A stretch of 64,000 nt of DNA from a gamma proteobacterium symbiont of Ctena orbiculata (GCA_003058495.1 QBVC01000029.1:27857-91856), one strand, 5' to 3'. Counted from the stretch's first letter, positions 27,076 through 36,639 are shown. Notes: a model not told the origin generated them from the sequence alone. Numbers and translations are program-made.

Positions 27076-29703
27076 CTATCCCATTCGCTCCCTGACCCAG
27101 GGCTCGACGACCGCGAGGGCCTGCGGCAGCGCATCGGGATTGCTCCCCCCCGCCTGCGCCATATCGGGCCGTCCGCCGCCCTTGCCATCGACCTTCTCCG
27201 CCGCCAGTTTCACCAGATCCCCCGCCTTCAGCCGGGCGGTAAGATCCTTGGTCACACCCGCCACCAGCGAGACCTTGCCCCCTGTCACGGCCGCCAGCAG
27301 GATAACCGCCGAGCCGAGTTTGTTCTTCAACTGATCCATGGTCTCGCGCAGCGATTTCGCATCGGCACCGTCCAATGCCGCCGCCAGTACGTTCACCTCG
27401 CCAACCTTGATCGCACCCGACGCCAGATCGCTGCCGGCGGCGCTGGCGAGCTTTCCCTTCAGCTGCTCCAACTCCTTTTCCAATCGACGGTTGCGTTCCA
27501 GCAGATGCCCAAGCTTATCCTCGATCTCGTCGCGCCCCGACTTGATCATCTCCGCAATCCGCTGCACCTGCTCTTCGTCCGCCTCCATCCACTCGATGGC
27601 GCGTTGACCGGTCACCGCCTCGATACGGCGGACACCCGCGGCAATACCGCTCTCGGAGGTGATCTTGAACAGACCGATATCACCCACCGCGTTGACATGG
27701 GTGCCACCGCACAGCTCCGTGGAAAAATCGCCCATGCTCAGGACCCGCACCTGATCCGCGTACTTCTCGCCAAACAGGGCCATGGCGCCGGAATCCTTGG
27801 CCTGATCCAGGGACATGAGCCGGGTAAGGACCTGGTGATTGTGTCGAATCTGGCGGTTGACCAGCTGTTCGATCGTCTGCAGCTGTTCCCGGGGAATGGG
27901 TTCGAAATGGGAGAAATCGAAGCGCAGCCGCTCCGCATCGACCAGCGAACCCTTCTGGGTCACATGGGTGCCCAGCTCCTGACGCAGGGCCGCGTGCAAC
28001 AGATGGGTTGCCGAGTGGTTGAGCGCGGTGGCCCCACGGGTATAGGCGTTGACCTGCGCCGTCACCCTGTCGCCCACCGCGAGGGAGCCCTCCTCGAGCT
28101 TGCCGATGTGGGCGTAGAGTTCTCCAGCCTGTTTTTGGGTATCCTCCACCTCGAACAGCAGGCCCCCTCCCTCGAAGACACCCTGATCCCCCACCTGGCC
28201 GCCGGACTCGGCGTAGAAGGGGGTGTTGTCCAGAAACACCATGCCCGACTCCCCCTGCTGCAGGGTTGGCACCGACTCGCCATCCCGCAAAATGGCAACG
28301 ACCCGCCCCTGGTCCTCGAGCCGGTCATATCCGGAAAACGCTGTCTCCCCATCAAGTTCCAGATCCACGCTTTGCGCCATCCCGAACTGACTCGCGGCCT
28401 GGGCGCGCTCACGCTGCGCCGCCATTGCCGCATCGAAACCTGGCTGATCGACGGTCAGCTCCCGTTCACGGGCGATATCCGCGGTGAGATCCCTGGGGAA
28501 ACCGTAGGTATCGTAGAGCTTGAAGACGATTTCCCCGGGAATGGTCTTGCCATCGAGTTGCGAAATCGTCTCCTCAAGTATCTTCATGCCCTGTTCAAGG
28601 GTCTGGGCGAACCGCTCCTCCTCCAGGCGCAGCACCTTTTCAACCTGGGAACGCTGAGCCGGCAGCTCCGGATAGGCCGCCCCCATCTCATCACAAAGCG
28701 AGCCGACGAGTTTGTGGAAGAACGGCTCCTTCACCCCCAGCATATAGCCGTGGCGAATGGCGCGGCGGATGATTCGCCGCAGCACATAACCGCGACCCTC
28801 GTTGGACGGCAGGACCCCATCGACGATGAGAAAGGCGCAGGAACGAATATGGTCGGCGATGACCCGCAGGGATTTCTCCTCGAGATTGCCGCATCCGGTG
28901 AGCCTGGCCGCGGTCTCTATGAGATGGACGAAGAGATCGATCTCGTAGTTGCTGTGGACATCCTGCAGCACGGCAGCCAGGCGCTCCAGCCCCATCCCGG
29001 TATCCACGGACGGTTTTGGCAGCGGTGTCAGGACGCCATCGCTGTCCCGGTTGTATTGCATGAAGACCAGGTTCCAGATCTCGATATAGCGATCGCCATC
29101 CTCTTCCGCGGTGCCGGGGGGACCGCCCCAGATCCCCTCGCCATGGTCGTAGAAGATCTCCGAGCAGGGACCGCAGGGGCCGGTATCCCCCATCGACCAG
29201 AAGTTGTCGCTCTCATAGCGTCTAGCGCCGGGTTTGTCGCCAATCCGGGTAAAACGGTTTTTATCGATGCCGATCTCGTCGAGCCAGATCCCTGCCGCCT
29301 CGTCATCCTCCTCGTAGACGGTCACCCACAGCTTCTCAGGCGGCAGACCGATGGTTTCGGTAAGAAACTCCCAGGCGAACTTGATGGCATCGCGCTTGAA
29401 GTAGTCGCCGAAGCTGAAATTGCCCAGCATTTCGAAAAAGGTGTGATGGCGGGCGGTATAACCCACATTCTCCAGGTCGTTGTGTTTTCCACCCGCGCGT
29501 ACACAGCGCTGGGAACTCGCCGCTCGCTGATAGCCGCGCTTTTCCCGACCGAGAAAAAGATCCTTGAACTGCACCATTCCGGCGTTGGTGAAGAGCAGGG
29601 TCGGGTCGTTCTGTGGCACCAAAGGACTGCTGGCAACCACTTCATGGCCATGTTCGGCGAAATAGTCCAGAAAGGCTTTACGTATATCGGCGCTGGTTTT
29701 CAT
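27076..29703 (-). CDS. alaS: Alanyl-tRNA synthetase
   Basis: Charges tRNA-Ala. The 875-residue protein has the class II catalytic core at the N-terminus ([33 protein letters not shown]), the editing domain with [11 protein letters not shown] and CGGTHV (zinc/editing residues), and the C-terminal C-Ala domain with [11 protein letters not shown]. Length and order are normal. It lies in the recA-recX-alaS-lysC-csrA block on the minus strand. Confidence 0.98.
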   Translation of the reverse strand: MKTSADIRKAFLDYFAEHGHEVVASSPLVPQNDPTLLFTNAGMVQFKDLFLGREKRGYQRAASSQRCVRAGGKHNDLENVGYTARHHTFFEMLGNFSFGDYFKRDAIKFAWEFLTETIGLPPEKLWVTVYEEDDEAAGIWLDEIGIDKNRFTRIGDKPGARRYESDNFWSMGDTGPCGPCSEIFYDHGEGIWGGPPGTAEEDGDRYIEIWNLVFMQYNRDSDGVLTPLPKPSVDTGMGLERLAAVLQDVHSNYEIDLFVHLIETAARLTGCGNLEEKSLRVIADHIRSCAFLIVDGVLPSNEGRGYVLRRIIRRAIRHGYMLGVKEPFFHKLVGSLCDEMGAAYPELPAQRSQVEKVLRLEEERFAQTLEQGMKILEETISQLDGKTIPGEIVFKLYDTYGFPRDLTADIARERELTVDQPGFDAAMAAQRERAQAASQFGMAQSVDLELDGETAFSGYDRLEDQGRVVAILRDGESVPTLQQGESGMVFLDNTPFYAESGGQVGDQGVFEGGGLLFEVEDTQKQAGELYAHIGKLEEGSLAVGDRVTAQVNAYTRGATALNHSATHLLHAALRQELGTHVTQKGSLVDAERLRFDFSHFEPIPREQLQTIEQLVNRQIRHNHQVLTRLMSLDQAKDSGAMALFGEKYADQVRVLSMGDFSTELCGGTHVNAVGDIGLFKITSESGIAAGVRRIEAVTGQRAIEWMEADEEQVQRIAEMIKSGRDEIEDKLGHLLERNRRLEKELEQLKGKLASAAGSDLASGAIKVGEVNVLAAALDGADAKSLRETMDQLKNKLGSAVILLAAVTGGKVSLVAGVTKDLTARLKAGDLVKLAAEKVDGKGGGRPDMAQAGGSNPDALPQALAVVEPWVRERMG

Positions 29704-29756
29704 ATTGGAGGAAAATTAACCGCGAAAACAAACCGTAAAAGATAGCAGGATCGGAG

Positions 29757-29789
29757 AAAAAAAGCCCGTTTTGGTTACATCGATCGGGC
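29757..29789 (-). terminator. Probable terminator after recX
   Basis: On the minus strand GCCCG, a 16-nt loop, CGGGC and then seven Ts. It lies about 130 nt after the recX stop and 54 nt before the alaS start, so it would end recA-recX transcripts. The stem is only 5 bp. Confidence 0.5.
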
Positions 29790-29919
29790 CTCTTCCGGGC
29801 GTTCTCAATTCAGCATGTCCAGCCAACCCTGGTATAACCCGAAGTGGAGCTGGCAAACCGACATGCCGGACCGATATGGGGAGGCATGCCAAAGCACCCG
29901 AGCACCGGCAATTCGCGGA

Positions 29920-30366
29920 TCAATCGAAGAGAAGGTCACGGATCAACTCACTTGGGAAACCCCGGTATTCAAGAAACCGCACCTGCCTTGCCAGTGACTT
30001 TCGGTCTGTAGCCGGTTCCGTCCCGTACTTTGCATCATGGACCTGCTGCAACAGTGAAGGCCACAAATCAGCATAGGCCTCCAGATGGCGTTCGATCACC
30101 GATTCATCGATACCGCGCTCGCGCAGCTCGGCCCTGATGCGTATGGGACCGCTGCCTCTTTCGGTCCGGCTGGCGATATAGTTATCGGTGTAGCGGTCGT
30201 CGCTCTGCAGACCGGATTGAGACAACTGGCCTATGACGCTTTCGATGCCGCTCTCAGCGAAACCGCGGGAGCGCAGCTTCAGCTGCAACTCCCGCCGTGA
30301 ATGCTCCCTTTGGGTCAGCAGCCGGATCGCTGCCGCCTCGATCTCCCTGGTGTCGTCCCCGCTCAG
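29920..30366 (-). CDS. recX: Regulatory protein RecX, apparently starting at CTG
   Basis: Modulator of RecA filaments. The conserved RecX sequence, [24 protein letters not shown], begins near the recA stop, yet no ATG, GTG or TTG occurs in frame between the previous in-frame stop (30391-30393) and a TTG at 30288, which would cut through the first helix. The best candidate is CTG 30366, overlapping the recA stop (CTGA), giving 148 residues, normal for RecX. Translational coupling to recA would explain tolerance of a weak start. A start at ATC or ATT cannot be excluded. Product identity is secure; the start is not. Confidence 0.85.
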   Translation of the reverse strand: MSGDDTREIEAAAIRLLTQREHSRRELQLKLRSRGFAESGIESVIGQLSQSGLQSDDRYTDNYIASRTERGSGPIRIRAELRERGIDESVIERHLEAYADLWPSLLQQVHDAKYGTEPATDRKSLARQVRFLEYRGFPSELIRDLLFD

Positions 30367-31391
30367 GCTTCGGCCTCGGCGAGCGCCTCTTCACCCTCTT
30401 GCGAGGGCAGCAGCTCCTCGCGGATGCGCGACTCGATCGTCTCGGCAATATCGGGATTCTCCTTTAGAAAGTTGCGTACGTTCTCCTTGCCCTGGCCGAT
30501 GCGGTCACCGTTGTAGCTGTACCAGGCACCCGACTTGTCGATGATGCCCTGCTGTACGCCCAGTTCGATGATCTCACCCTCGTGGGAGATGCCCTCGCCA
30601 TAGAGGATCTCGAACTGCACCTGTTTGAAGGGAGGGGCGACCTTGTTTTTCACCACCTTGACCCGGGTGTCGTTGCCGACCACCTCTTCACCCTTCTTGA
30701 TCGCGCCGATACGGCGAATATCGAGACGCACGGATGAATAGAACTTCAGCGCATTGCCGCCGGTGGTGGTTTCGGGATTGCCGAACATCACGCCGATCTT
30801 CATGCGGATCTGGTTGATGAAGATCACCAGGCAGTTGGTGCGTTTGATGTTGGCGGTCAGCTTACGCAGCGCCTGGGACATCAGTCGCGCCTGCAGGCCG
30901 ACATGGGAATCCCCCATGTCGCCCTCGATCTCCGCCTTCGGGGTCAGCGCAGCCACGGAGTCGATGACCACCACGTCCACCGCGCCGGAGCGCACCAGCA
31001 TGTCGGTGATCTCCAGGGCCTGCTCCCCGGTATCGGGCTGGGAGACGAGCAACTCATCCACATTGACCCCCAACTTCTCGGCATACTGCGGATCGAGCGC
31101 ATGCTCCGCATCGATAAAGGCGGCGGTGCCCCCCATCTTCTGCGCCTCTGCAACGACCTGCAGGGTCAGCGTGGTCTTGCCTGAAGATTCCGGTCCATAG
31201 ATCTCCACAACGCGACCTTTCGGCAGTCCGCCGATGCCCAGCGCGATGTCGAGGCTCAGGGAACCGGTAGAGATTGCGTCGAGGTTGCGCACTGCGCTGG
31301 TGTCACCCATCCGCATCACGGATCCCTTACCGAACTGTTTCTCGATCTGCCCCAGAGCGGCGCTCAGCGCTTTTGCACGGTTTTCGTCCAT
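30363..31391 (-). CDS. recA: Recombinase RecA
   Basis: DNA strand exchange and SOS co-protease. The 342-residue protein has Walker A GPESSGKT (residues 66-73), the conserved [15 protein letters not shown] and an acidic C-terminus. The start is taken as ATG 31391 (MDENRAKAL), since the in-frame codons upstream are not conserved. Upstream are a good sigma-70 promoter and a stable hairpin in the 5' leader. No LexA-type CTGT-N8-ACAG box was found near this promoter. Confidence 0.98.
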   Translation of the reverse strand: MDENRAKALSAALGQIEKQFGKGSVMRMGDTSAVRNLDAISTGSLSLDIALGIGGLPKGRVVEIYGPESSGKTTLTLQVVAEAQKMGGTAAFIDAEHALDPQYAEKLGVNVDELLVSQPDTGEQALEITDMLVRSGAVDVVVIDSVAALTPKAEIEGDMGDSHVGLQARLMSQALRKLTANIKRTNCLVIFINQIRMKIGVMFGNPETTTGGNALKFYSSVRLDIRRIGAIKKGEEVVGNDTRVKVVKNKVAPPFKQVQFEILYGEGISHEGEIIELGVQQGIIDKSGAWYSYNGDRIGQGKENVRNFLKENPDIAETIESRIREELLPSQEGEEALAEAEA

Positions 31392-31426
31392 TCGGTCAAT
31401 CCTCATCAGTTGAATTTAAGCTGGAC

Positions 31427-31446
31427 GCCGGGCATCCCTGCCCGGC
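31427..31446 (-). other. AGGGAU-loop hairpin in the recA leader
   Basis: On the minus strand GCCGGGC-AGGGAT-GCCCGGC: a perfect 7-bp stem with a 6-nt loop, 35 nt upstream of the recA start and inside the predicted transcript. The loop and its C/G flanks match the core CARGGAUG of the CsrA consensus and the loops of the two elements at 53935 and 55500. Confidence 0.7.
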
Positions 31447-31467
31447 GATCGGTCATCACGGGTTGAA

Positions 31468-31496
31468 ATTATCACATAGCCACAGGCTCACGTCAT
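31468..31496 (-). promoter_or_regulatory. Promoter of recA
   Basis: On the minus strand ATGACG (31496-31491), 17 bp, then GATAAT (31473-31468). It matches 4/6 and 5/6 of the sigma-70 consensus and places the leader hairpin within the transcript. Confidence 0.6.
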
Positions 31497-31632
31497 GAGC
31501 CGATGCACGGGGTTTTTTCTCTCTTGGCGCTCGAGTGGATTCTTAGGAAAAATGGATATTTTCAATGAAATCGAGTTGTTATATTCACCACTTAGAGACA
31601 TATTTAAATAGCGCCGAGATCGAGAGGCGGCG

Positions 31633-32871
31633 TCATGGGCCCTCCGCTCTCTCCACAACAGCCACAGGGCGGTCAGGCAGCGGCCTGCGGCTCCCCAGCC
31701 AAAGGGTGATGCCAAAGGTGATACAGAGCACGATCAAAGAGCCGACGATCACACCCTCCCACCGGGCCCAGCGCCAGAAGGGCTCCAGATAGAGCCCCCC
31801 CAGGGTCGCCCCTGCATAGTAGAACATGAGATAGAGCGATGTGGCGCTGGCGCGGGCGGATTGGGCATGGCCCGTGACCCAACCCGCGGCCAGCGAGTGG
31901 GTGAAGAAAAAGCCGCAGGCATTGATGAAAAAACCGGCGACGATCAGAACCAGACCGGGCGCCAGGGTCAACAGGGTGCCGCCCATGAAGATCAGGATCC
32001 CCACTCCCATCGCCCCTGTTTGCGAACGGTTCCGCACCAGTCGTCCGGAAACGGAGGCGGCCAGGGTGCCGGTCAGGTAGGTGAGAAAGAAGAGTCCCAG
32101 CCAGTCGGAAGAGAGGCGGTAGGGCTCATCCGCCAGGACATAGGTGATATAGCTGTACTGATTGACGAAGATAAAGAAGTTGAGCCCGCCGATGAAACAG
32201 GCGGCGAGGATCATCGGATTGCGCAGGTGAAGAACGAGATCGGCTCCCATCTGGCGAAATCGAAACGGCCTGGGCTGAAAACGCCTTGACGCCGGCAACA
32301 GCCAATAGACCAGCAACAGACAGACCAGGTCAAACGCACCGAGGAAGAGGAAGCTGCTGCGCCATCCCCACTCGGCGGCAACCACGCCGCTGACCAATCG
32401 ACCGCTGACACCCCCCAGCGAGTTGGCGCCGATATAGAGCCCGACCGCCACCAACATAGCCTTGGATTCGAACTCCTCACCCATATAGGCCAGGGCCGCC
32501 GCGGGCAGCCCGGCGATCAGGATCCCCTGGAGGGATCGCAGAATCAACAGATCTGTGTAGTCCACGGCAAACGCGGTGGCGGTGGTGACCAGACAGAGCA
32601 ACAGCAGGGTGGTGAGGATAACCACCCGGCGACCGATGGCATCGGAGAGCGGCCCGAAGAAGAGCAGGCATATCCCCAGGGAGAGGGTGGCGACGGAGAG
32701 ACTCAGGGTCGCCTCCAGGGAGTCGATCTCGAACGCCTCGCGCAGCACGGGCAGCAGGGGCTGGGTGATATAGAGGTTGCTGAAGACCATCACCGAACCG
32801 ATGCAGAGTGCCAGGGTGGCGTACCAGAATGGCCTTGTGTTTGACGCTATCATCGTTGGTTGAACTCGCAT
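31633..32871 (-). CDS. MFS transporter (YnfM/arabinose-efflux-like)
   Basis: A major-facilitator permease of 412 residues with 12 predicted helices. It has the MFS motif GPLSDAIGRRVVIL in the 2-3 loop and a second GRLVRNRSQTGAMG in the 8-9 loop. Start ATG 32871 is used; ATG 32853 would also leave the first helix intact. It is divergent from a LysR regulator across an 80-bp gap, the usual sign that LysR controls it. The substrate is unknown; YnfM-type drug or metabolite export is a guess from the overall pattern. Confidence 0.85.
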   Translation of the reverse strand: MRVQPTMIASNTRPFWYATLALCIGSVMVFSNLYITQPLLPVLREAFEIDSLEATLSLSVATLSLGICLLFFGPLSDAIGRRVVILTTLLLLCLVTTATAFAVDYTDLLILRSLQGILIAGLPAAALAYMGEEFESKAMLVAVGLYIGANSLGGVSGRLVSGVVAAEWGWRSSFLFLGAFDLVCLLLVYWLLPASRRFQPRPFRFRQMGADLVLHLRNPMILAACFIGGLNFFIFVNQYSYITYVLADEPYRLSSDWLGLFFLTYLTGTLAASVSGRLVRNRSQTGAMGVGILIFMGGTLLTLAPGLVLIVAGFFINACGFFFTHSLAAGWVTGHAQSARASATSLYLMFYYAGATLGGLYLEPFWRWARWEGVIVGSLIVLCITFGITLWLGSRRPLPDRPVAVVERAEGP

Positions 32872-32907
32872 CGACCGGAATCTGTTGAGCCTAACCCGAT
32901 TCAAACT

Positions 32908-32940
32908 ATAATGAAAATATATTAAATATATCGATATCAT
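32908..32940. promoter_or_regulatory. AT-rich imperfect palindrome in the LysR-MFS divergent gap
   Basis: An ATATATTAAATATAT-like run lies 12-40 nt upstream of the LysR start. LysR proteins bind AT-rich T-N11-A palindromes between divergent genes, so this is a candidate operator. The evidence is weak because the sequence is simple. Confidence 0.35.
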
Positions 32941-32951
32941 TCTGATTCAAT

Positions 32952-33875
32952 ATGGATATACGACATCTGAGATACTTCAGGGCCATATGCCAATATGGCG
33001 GCTTCACCGCAGCGGCCCGTCAACTCCATATCGCCCAACCGGCGATCAGCATCGCCATGCGCAAGCTCGAGGCCGAACTGAACCTCACCCTGCTCCACCG
33101 CAGCGAGCGCCGGATCACACCAACCATCGAGGGCGAGGTGCTGCTGGCGCACGCCAAGCGCATCATCGAAATGACCGAGGCCGCCGAGCTGGAGATGGAG
33201 GAGCTTCGCGGACTCACCAGGGGAGAGGTGCGCATCGGCATCCCAAGCATGCTGGGCTCTTACTACTTCCCGCCGATTCTCATGGGTTTCAAGCATCGCT
33301 ATCCGGAGCTGAGCCTGTCGGTCTACGAAGAGGGCACCCGCCGCCTGCAGGAGATGATACGGATCGGCGAACTCGACCTCGGGGTGGTGGTGGCGGATGG
33401 CCCCCCGGAGGATCTTGAGACCCGCCTGCTGACCCGTGAAGAGATGGTGGCCTGCGTACCCAAGGCGCATCCCCTCGCGGCAAGGGAGAGGCTGTCCATG
33501 GAGGAGTTCTTCAGCCACGAACTGGTTGTCTTCAAAACCGGCTACTTCCTGCGCGAGTTTATCGATCGCTACAGTCTGAGCCATGAACTGTCGCCGAAGA
33601 TCGCCTTTGAAACCAACCTGATCCCCCTCACCAAGGCGATCGTGCGCCAGGGTTTCGGGATCACCACCTTTCTGCGCATGGTGATAGATCAGGATGGGCA
33701 GGAGGACCTGGTGGCCATTCCCTTCGACGAGCCGGTATTCCTCGATCTCTCCCTGGCCTGGAAAAAAGGAGGCTATCTGCCACGGGCGAACCGGGCATTT
33801 GTCGAGTATGTTCTGAGCGAGACCAAAGGCCATGGTGGGGCAGGGCCCCACCCTACCCAGAAAGAAAAGCCGTAG
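32952..33875 (+). CDS. LysR-family transcriptional regulator
   Basis: A 307-residue regulator with an N-terminal winged helix-turn-helix (MDIRHLRYFRAICQYGGFTAAARQLHIAQ, helix-turn-helix about residues 17-40) and a periplasmic-binding-like effector domain (about 90-290, starting VRIGIPSMLGSYY). It is divergent from the MFS transporter, its likely target. The last 13 or so codons (GGAGPHPTQKEKP) are encoded by a palindromic repeat at 33834-33894, and the stop codon lies in the second arm, so the C-terminus appears altered by repeat insertion. Confidence 0.92.
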   Translation: MDIRHLRYFRAICQYGGFTAAARQLHIAQPAISIAMRKLEAELNLTLLHRSERRITPTIEGEVLLAHAKRIIEMTEAAELEMEELRGLTRGEVRIGIPSMLGSYYFPPILMGFKHRYPELSLSVYEEGTRRLQEMIRIGELDLGVVVADGPPEDLETRLLTREEMVACVPKAHPLAARERLSMEEFFSHELVVFKTGYFLREFIDRYSLSHELSPKIAFETNLIPLTKAIVRQGFGITTFLRMVIDQDGQEDLVAIPFDEPVFLDLSLAWKKGGYLPRANRAFVEYVLSETKGHGGAGPHPTQKEKP

Positions 33876-33894
33876 GGTGGGGCCCTGCCCCACC
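33834..33894. repeat. Perfect 23-bp inverted repeat overlapping the LysR gene end
   Basis: Arms 33834-33856 and 33872-33894 are perfectly complementary (GGTGGGGCAGGGCCCCACC...), with a 15-nt spacer. The left arm and spacer are translated as the LysR tail and the TAG stop lies in the right arm. It may also act as a terminator-like structure. It looks like a dispersed palindromic repeat. Confidence 0.8.
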
Positions 33895-33972
33895 TAACAC
33901 GGTTGCAGAAGCGAGTAACTTTTCAAGTTGTTTGCTGACGTGTGCCATCTCCACACTCAGTCCAAATTACCC

Positions 33973-34001
33973 AAGTCATAGGTATGATTGCCGAGTATAA
34001 T
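33973..34001 (+). promoter_or_regulatory. Candidate promoter for ribC
   Basis: A perfect TATAAT at 33996-34001 lies 38 nt before the start codon; the -35 (AAGTCA, 17-bp spacing) is poor. No FMN riboswitch was seen in the leader. Confidence 0.4.
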
Positions 34002-34038
34002 GGCCATCGAGACATAGGCCAATCGATTCACCAGATAT

Positions 34039-34671
34039 ATGTTTACAGGTATTGTTCAAGGAACGGCAGAGGTCGTCCAGATCCAACAGAAGGAGGCATT
34101 CCGCACCCATCGGATACGCCTGCCGGAGAGCGCATTGGCGGGCCTGGCGCCCGGTGCATCCGTGGCGCACAACGGCTGCTGCCTGACCGTGACCCGCATC
34201 GCGGGCGACCTTGTCGACTTCGATCTGATGCAGGAGACCCTGAGCGTAACCAATCTGGGGGAGCTCGAGACCGGCGACCGCGTCAACTTCGAACGCGCCG
34301 CCCGTTTCGGTGACGAAATCGGCGGCCACGCCATGTCCGGTCACATCCTCTGCACCGCCGAGGTGGTGGATATCGTCAGCAGCGAGAATAACTACCAGGT
34401 CCGATTTCAACTGCCAACCCAGTGGCGTCGCTATATCTTCACCAAGGGCTATATCGGTATCGACGGCATCAGTCTCACCATCGGCCGGGTGGAGGATGAT
34501 GAGTTCGACGTCAACCTGATTCCGGAAACCCTGCAGCGCACCAACATCGGCAGCCGCAGGATCGGCGACCGGGTAAATATCGAAATCGACCCGCAGACCC
34601 AGGCGATCGTCGACACCGTGACCAACCTGCTGCCGGATCTGCTACCGCGGCTGGATCTGGGCAATCAATGA
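34039..34671 (+). CDS. ribC: Riboflavin synthase
   Basis: Dismutates two 6,7-dimethyl-8-ribityllumazine molecules to riboflavin. The 210-residue protein has the hallmark N-terminus MFTGIVQG, two lumazine-binding repeats (about residues 1-97 and 98-195), NGCCLTV and [10 protein letters not shown]. The sequence closely resembles the E. coli RibC type. It is isolated from other rib genes. No clear ribosome-binding site precedes it. Confidence 0.95.
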   Translation: MFTGIVQGTAEVVQIQQKEAFRTHRIRLPESALAGLAPGASVAHNGCCLTVTRIAGDLVDFDLMQETLSVTNLGELETGDRVNFERAARFGDEIGGHAMSGHILCTAEVVDIVSSENNYQVRFQLPTQWRRYIFTKGYIGIDGISLTIGRVEDDEFDVNLIPETLQRTNIGSRRIGDRVNIEIDPQTQAIVDTVTNLLPDLLPRLDLGNQ

Positions 34672-34719
34672 AATAAGCTCTGCTGACACTACCTCAGCAG
34701 CGTCGAGAAAATCGTGATA

Positions 34720-34930
34720 AGTCCACAAATGAACGCAAATACAGATAAAATAATGCTTCACATTTGCAATTGCCGTTCAAATACTTAAGGAACCTCTGAT
34801 TAACTCTCTTTTCGTCATCCCGGCACATGCCGGGATCCGGAAAAATCAAGCACATGGATTCCGGCATGCGCCGGAATGACGGATTACTCAGACCTTCCTT
34901 ATATAGAATATTTACGTTCATTTGCGGACT
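34720..34930. repeat. MITE-like element with AGTCCGCAAATGAACGC termini
   Basis: Left terminus 34720-34742 (AGTCCACAAATGAACGC) and right terminus 34909-34930 are inverted copies with few mismatches. The 211-bp element holds no gene and contains a nested GTCAT-type palindrome at 34813-34881. A second element with the same termini lies at 39590-39702. It fills most of the gap between ribC and the cupin gene. Confidence 0.75.
34813..34881. repeat. CGTCATTCCGGC-type palindromic repeat (REP-like)
   Basis: Two linked hairpins (CATCCCGGCACATGCCGGGAT and ATTCCGGCATGCGCCGGAAT parts) start CGTCAT and end ATGACG. A single-hairpin relative is at 57230-57257. This type is widespread between genes in Proteobacteria. 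Confidence 0.75.
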
Positions 34931-34965
34931 TTTTATAAATCATTTACTCAGCTTTGAGGTGCCCC

Positions 34966-35289
34966 ATGCAGATCGAACATTGGGATAAAAAAACCGATGG
35001 CGAGATGAGCGAAACAGCCATGCGCGCCAAGCTCGAGGCTCTTGGCTATCGCGTCACCCGCTATGTCTATCCACCGGGTACCTATTTCCCTCCCCACGAG
35101 CATGCTGTCGACAAGATAGACGGGGTCCTGTCGGGTCGCTTCAGAATGAGCATGGGCAGCCGCTCCGTGATTCTCGAAGCCGGTGACACCCTCCATCTCC
35201 CCAGGGGTGCCGTCCACTCCGCCGAGGTCGTCGGTGACCAACCGGTAATCAGCCTGGATGCAATCAAAGAGGCGTTCGGCGGATCCTAG
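34966..35289 (+). CDS. Small cupin-domain protein
   Basis: A 107-residue single-cupin protein. PPGTYFPPHEHAVDKIDGVLSGRF matches cupin motif 1 (HxH...E/D...G) and AGDTLHLPRGAVHSAEVVG matches motif 2, with metal-ligand histidines at both. Start ATG 34966 has GAGGT 5 nt upstream. It is followed after 9 nt by the Ap4A phosphorylase-like gene, so the two probably form an operon. The substrate is unknown. Confidence 0.88.
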   Translation: MQIEHWDKKTDGEMSETAMRAKLEALGYRVTRYVYPPGTYFPPHEHAVDKIDGVLSGRFRMSMGSRSVILEAGDTLHLPRGAVHSAEVVGDQPVISLDAIKEAFGGS

Positions 35290-35298
35290 TCAGCGCCC

Positions 35299-36207
35299 AT
35301 GACAACACGACTTGAAACGGGAATGCTGTGGCGACAACTGTGTTCACGCACCGAGTCGGCCATCGCCAGTGGCGCGCTTCACTCCATTGCAACCGATTAC
35401 CACCGCTTGCGGCAGGATGGGATGGAGTTCGTGGTCCGTGTCGCCCTCAACCTTGAGCGCAAGGCCCGGGAGAAGCGGAGGCAAACCGCAGCATCATCGG
35501 ATCTGCCCTTCAACCCTTTCCTGCCGCCGGAGCCCGATCTGACGGTTGCCGATATCTCTCCGACCCATCTATCGGTACTGAACAAATTCAATGTGGTCGA
35601 GCATCACCTGCTGATCGTGACCCGGGATTATCAAGACCAGGAGCGACTGCTGACCCTCGAGGACTTCGAAGCACTCTGGCTCTGCATGGCGGAATATCCT
35701 TCTCTGGGATTCTATAACGGCGGTGAAACCGCCGGCGCCAGTCAACGCCACAAACACCTGCAGCTGGTACCCCTGCCCCTCTATCAGGGGCAATCCTCAA
35801 TCCCGTTTCAACCCCTCTTCGCCTCGGCACCCGGGACCAAGGGGATGCAAAGCCTGAAGCAGCTCCCGTTCCTCCACTGCTGGGCTCCATTGCCGGATAG
35901 CATAACCGACGATCTGTCGAGTGCAGCGAAACGGATCCTATCCCTCTATCTGCAGATGCTGGGCGCGGTGGGCATCGAAACAGTGAAACGGCCGCTTGGA
36001 GACTACCAGGCGGCCCCCTATAACCTGTTGCTGACAAGGGAGTGGATGCTGCTGGTACCCCGCTCGCAGGAGTATTGTGAAACCATCTCAGTCAATGCCC
36101 TTGGCTATGTGGGATCACTATTCGTCAGGCAGCGCTCCGAGCTGGAGACCCTGACCAGGATCGGGCCGATGAACCTGCTGAGGGCTGTGTCGCTGCCCAA
36201 TAGCTAA
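35299..36207 (+). CDS. ATP adenylyltransferase / Ap4A phosphorylase family protein
   Basis: A 302-residue member of the Ap4A phosphorylase II family (HIT-like fold), which splits diadenosine tetraphosphate with phosphate to ATP + ADP, or makes ATP from APS in the related ADP-sulfurylase reaction. The nucleotidyl-transfer motif HKHLQLVPLP starts at His151; FNVVEHHLLIVTRDYQ and the C-terminal DYQAAPYNLLLTREWMLLVPR are also typical. Because the organism appears to oxidise sulfur, an APS-linked role is conceivable but not shown. It is in an apparent operon with the cupin. Confidence 0.88.
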   Translation: MTTRLETGMLWRQLCSRTESAIASGALHSIATDYHRLRQDGMEFVVRVALNLERKAREKRRQTAASSDLPFNPFLPPEPDLTVADISPTHLSVLNKFNVVEHHLLIVTRDYQDQERLLTLEDFEALWLCMAEYPSLGFYNGGETAGASQRHKHLQLVPLPLYQGQSSIPFQPLFASAPGTKGMQSLKQLPFLHCWAPLPDSITDDLSSAAKRILSLYLQMLGAVGIETVKRPLGDYQAAPYNLLLTREWMLLVPRSQEYCETISVNALGYVGSLFVRQRSELETLTRIGPMNLLRAVSLPNS

Positions 36208-36240
36208 TTTTGTGCGCACTAAACGGCAGCAGGATACAAG

Positions 36241-36519
36241 CTATCCCTTGGCAATGAATCCTTCGATGAGCCTTAGCTTTCGCGCCCGACTCATCTGCTT
36301 AATCTCATATTCGCGGCGTAGCGCCTCTCCGTGAGAGTTCAGGTCTTCGGCGAAGACCAGTTCAACGGGCGCGCGCCCCCGGGTATATTTTGCGCCGCTG
36401 CCGCTGTTGTGCTCGGCGACTCGCCTGCCAAGGTCCTTCGCAATACCCGTATAGATCGTCCGGTCGGCACAGCGAACCATGTAGACAGTCCAGAATCGGG
36501 AGGGATTGCTCGGTTTCAT
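36241..36519 (-). CDS. GIY-YIG nuclease-fold protein (UPF0213/YhbQ-like)
   Basis: A 92-residue stand-alone GIY-YIG domain: WTVYMVRCADRTIYTGIAKDLGRRVAEHNSG contains the VYMV...YTG core (the first tyrosine block is VYM instead of GIY), the catalytic Arg and the His. ATG 36519 is selected because the family begins just before the domain; upstream residues are unconserved. This family is linked to nucleic-acid processing but its substrate is unclear. It is convergent with the Ap4A gene. Confidence 0.85.
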   Translation of the reverse strand: MKPSNPSRFWTVYMVRCADRTIYTGIAKDLGRRVAEHNSGSGAKYTRGRAPVELVFAEDLNSHGEALRREYEIKQMSRARKLRLIEGFIAKG

Positions 36520-36639
36520 TGCGTAGGTTTTAGCCAGATAAGGCCGGTAAATGCACAACTTGTCTAAAAAAGACTACTTTTCCACAGTGGATACCGGGGT
36601 AAACCACTATCTTTTTCACCATTTTCTGGACTTTACACA

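Noticed and set aside
27505..29745. A 746-codon open frame antisense to alaS
   Set aside because: The antisense translation is low-complexity and unlike known proteins; AlaS is certain.
33895..34038. FMN riboswitch ahead of ribC
   Set aside because: The leader is short and shows none of the conserved RFN-element boxes.
34694..34921. A 75-codon minus-strand open frame
   Set aside because: It coincides with the MITE-like element and its nested palindrome.
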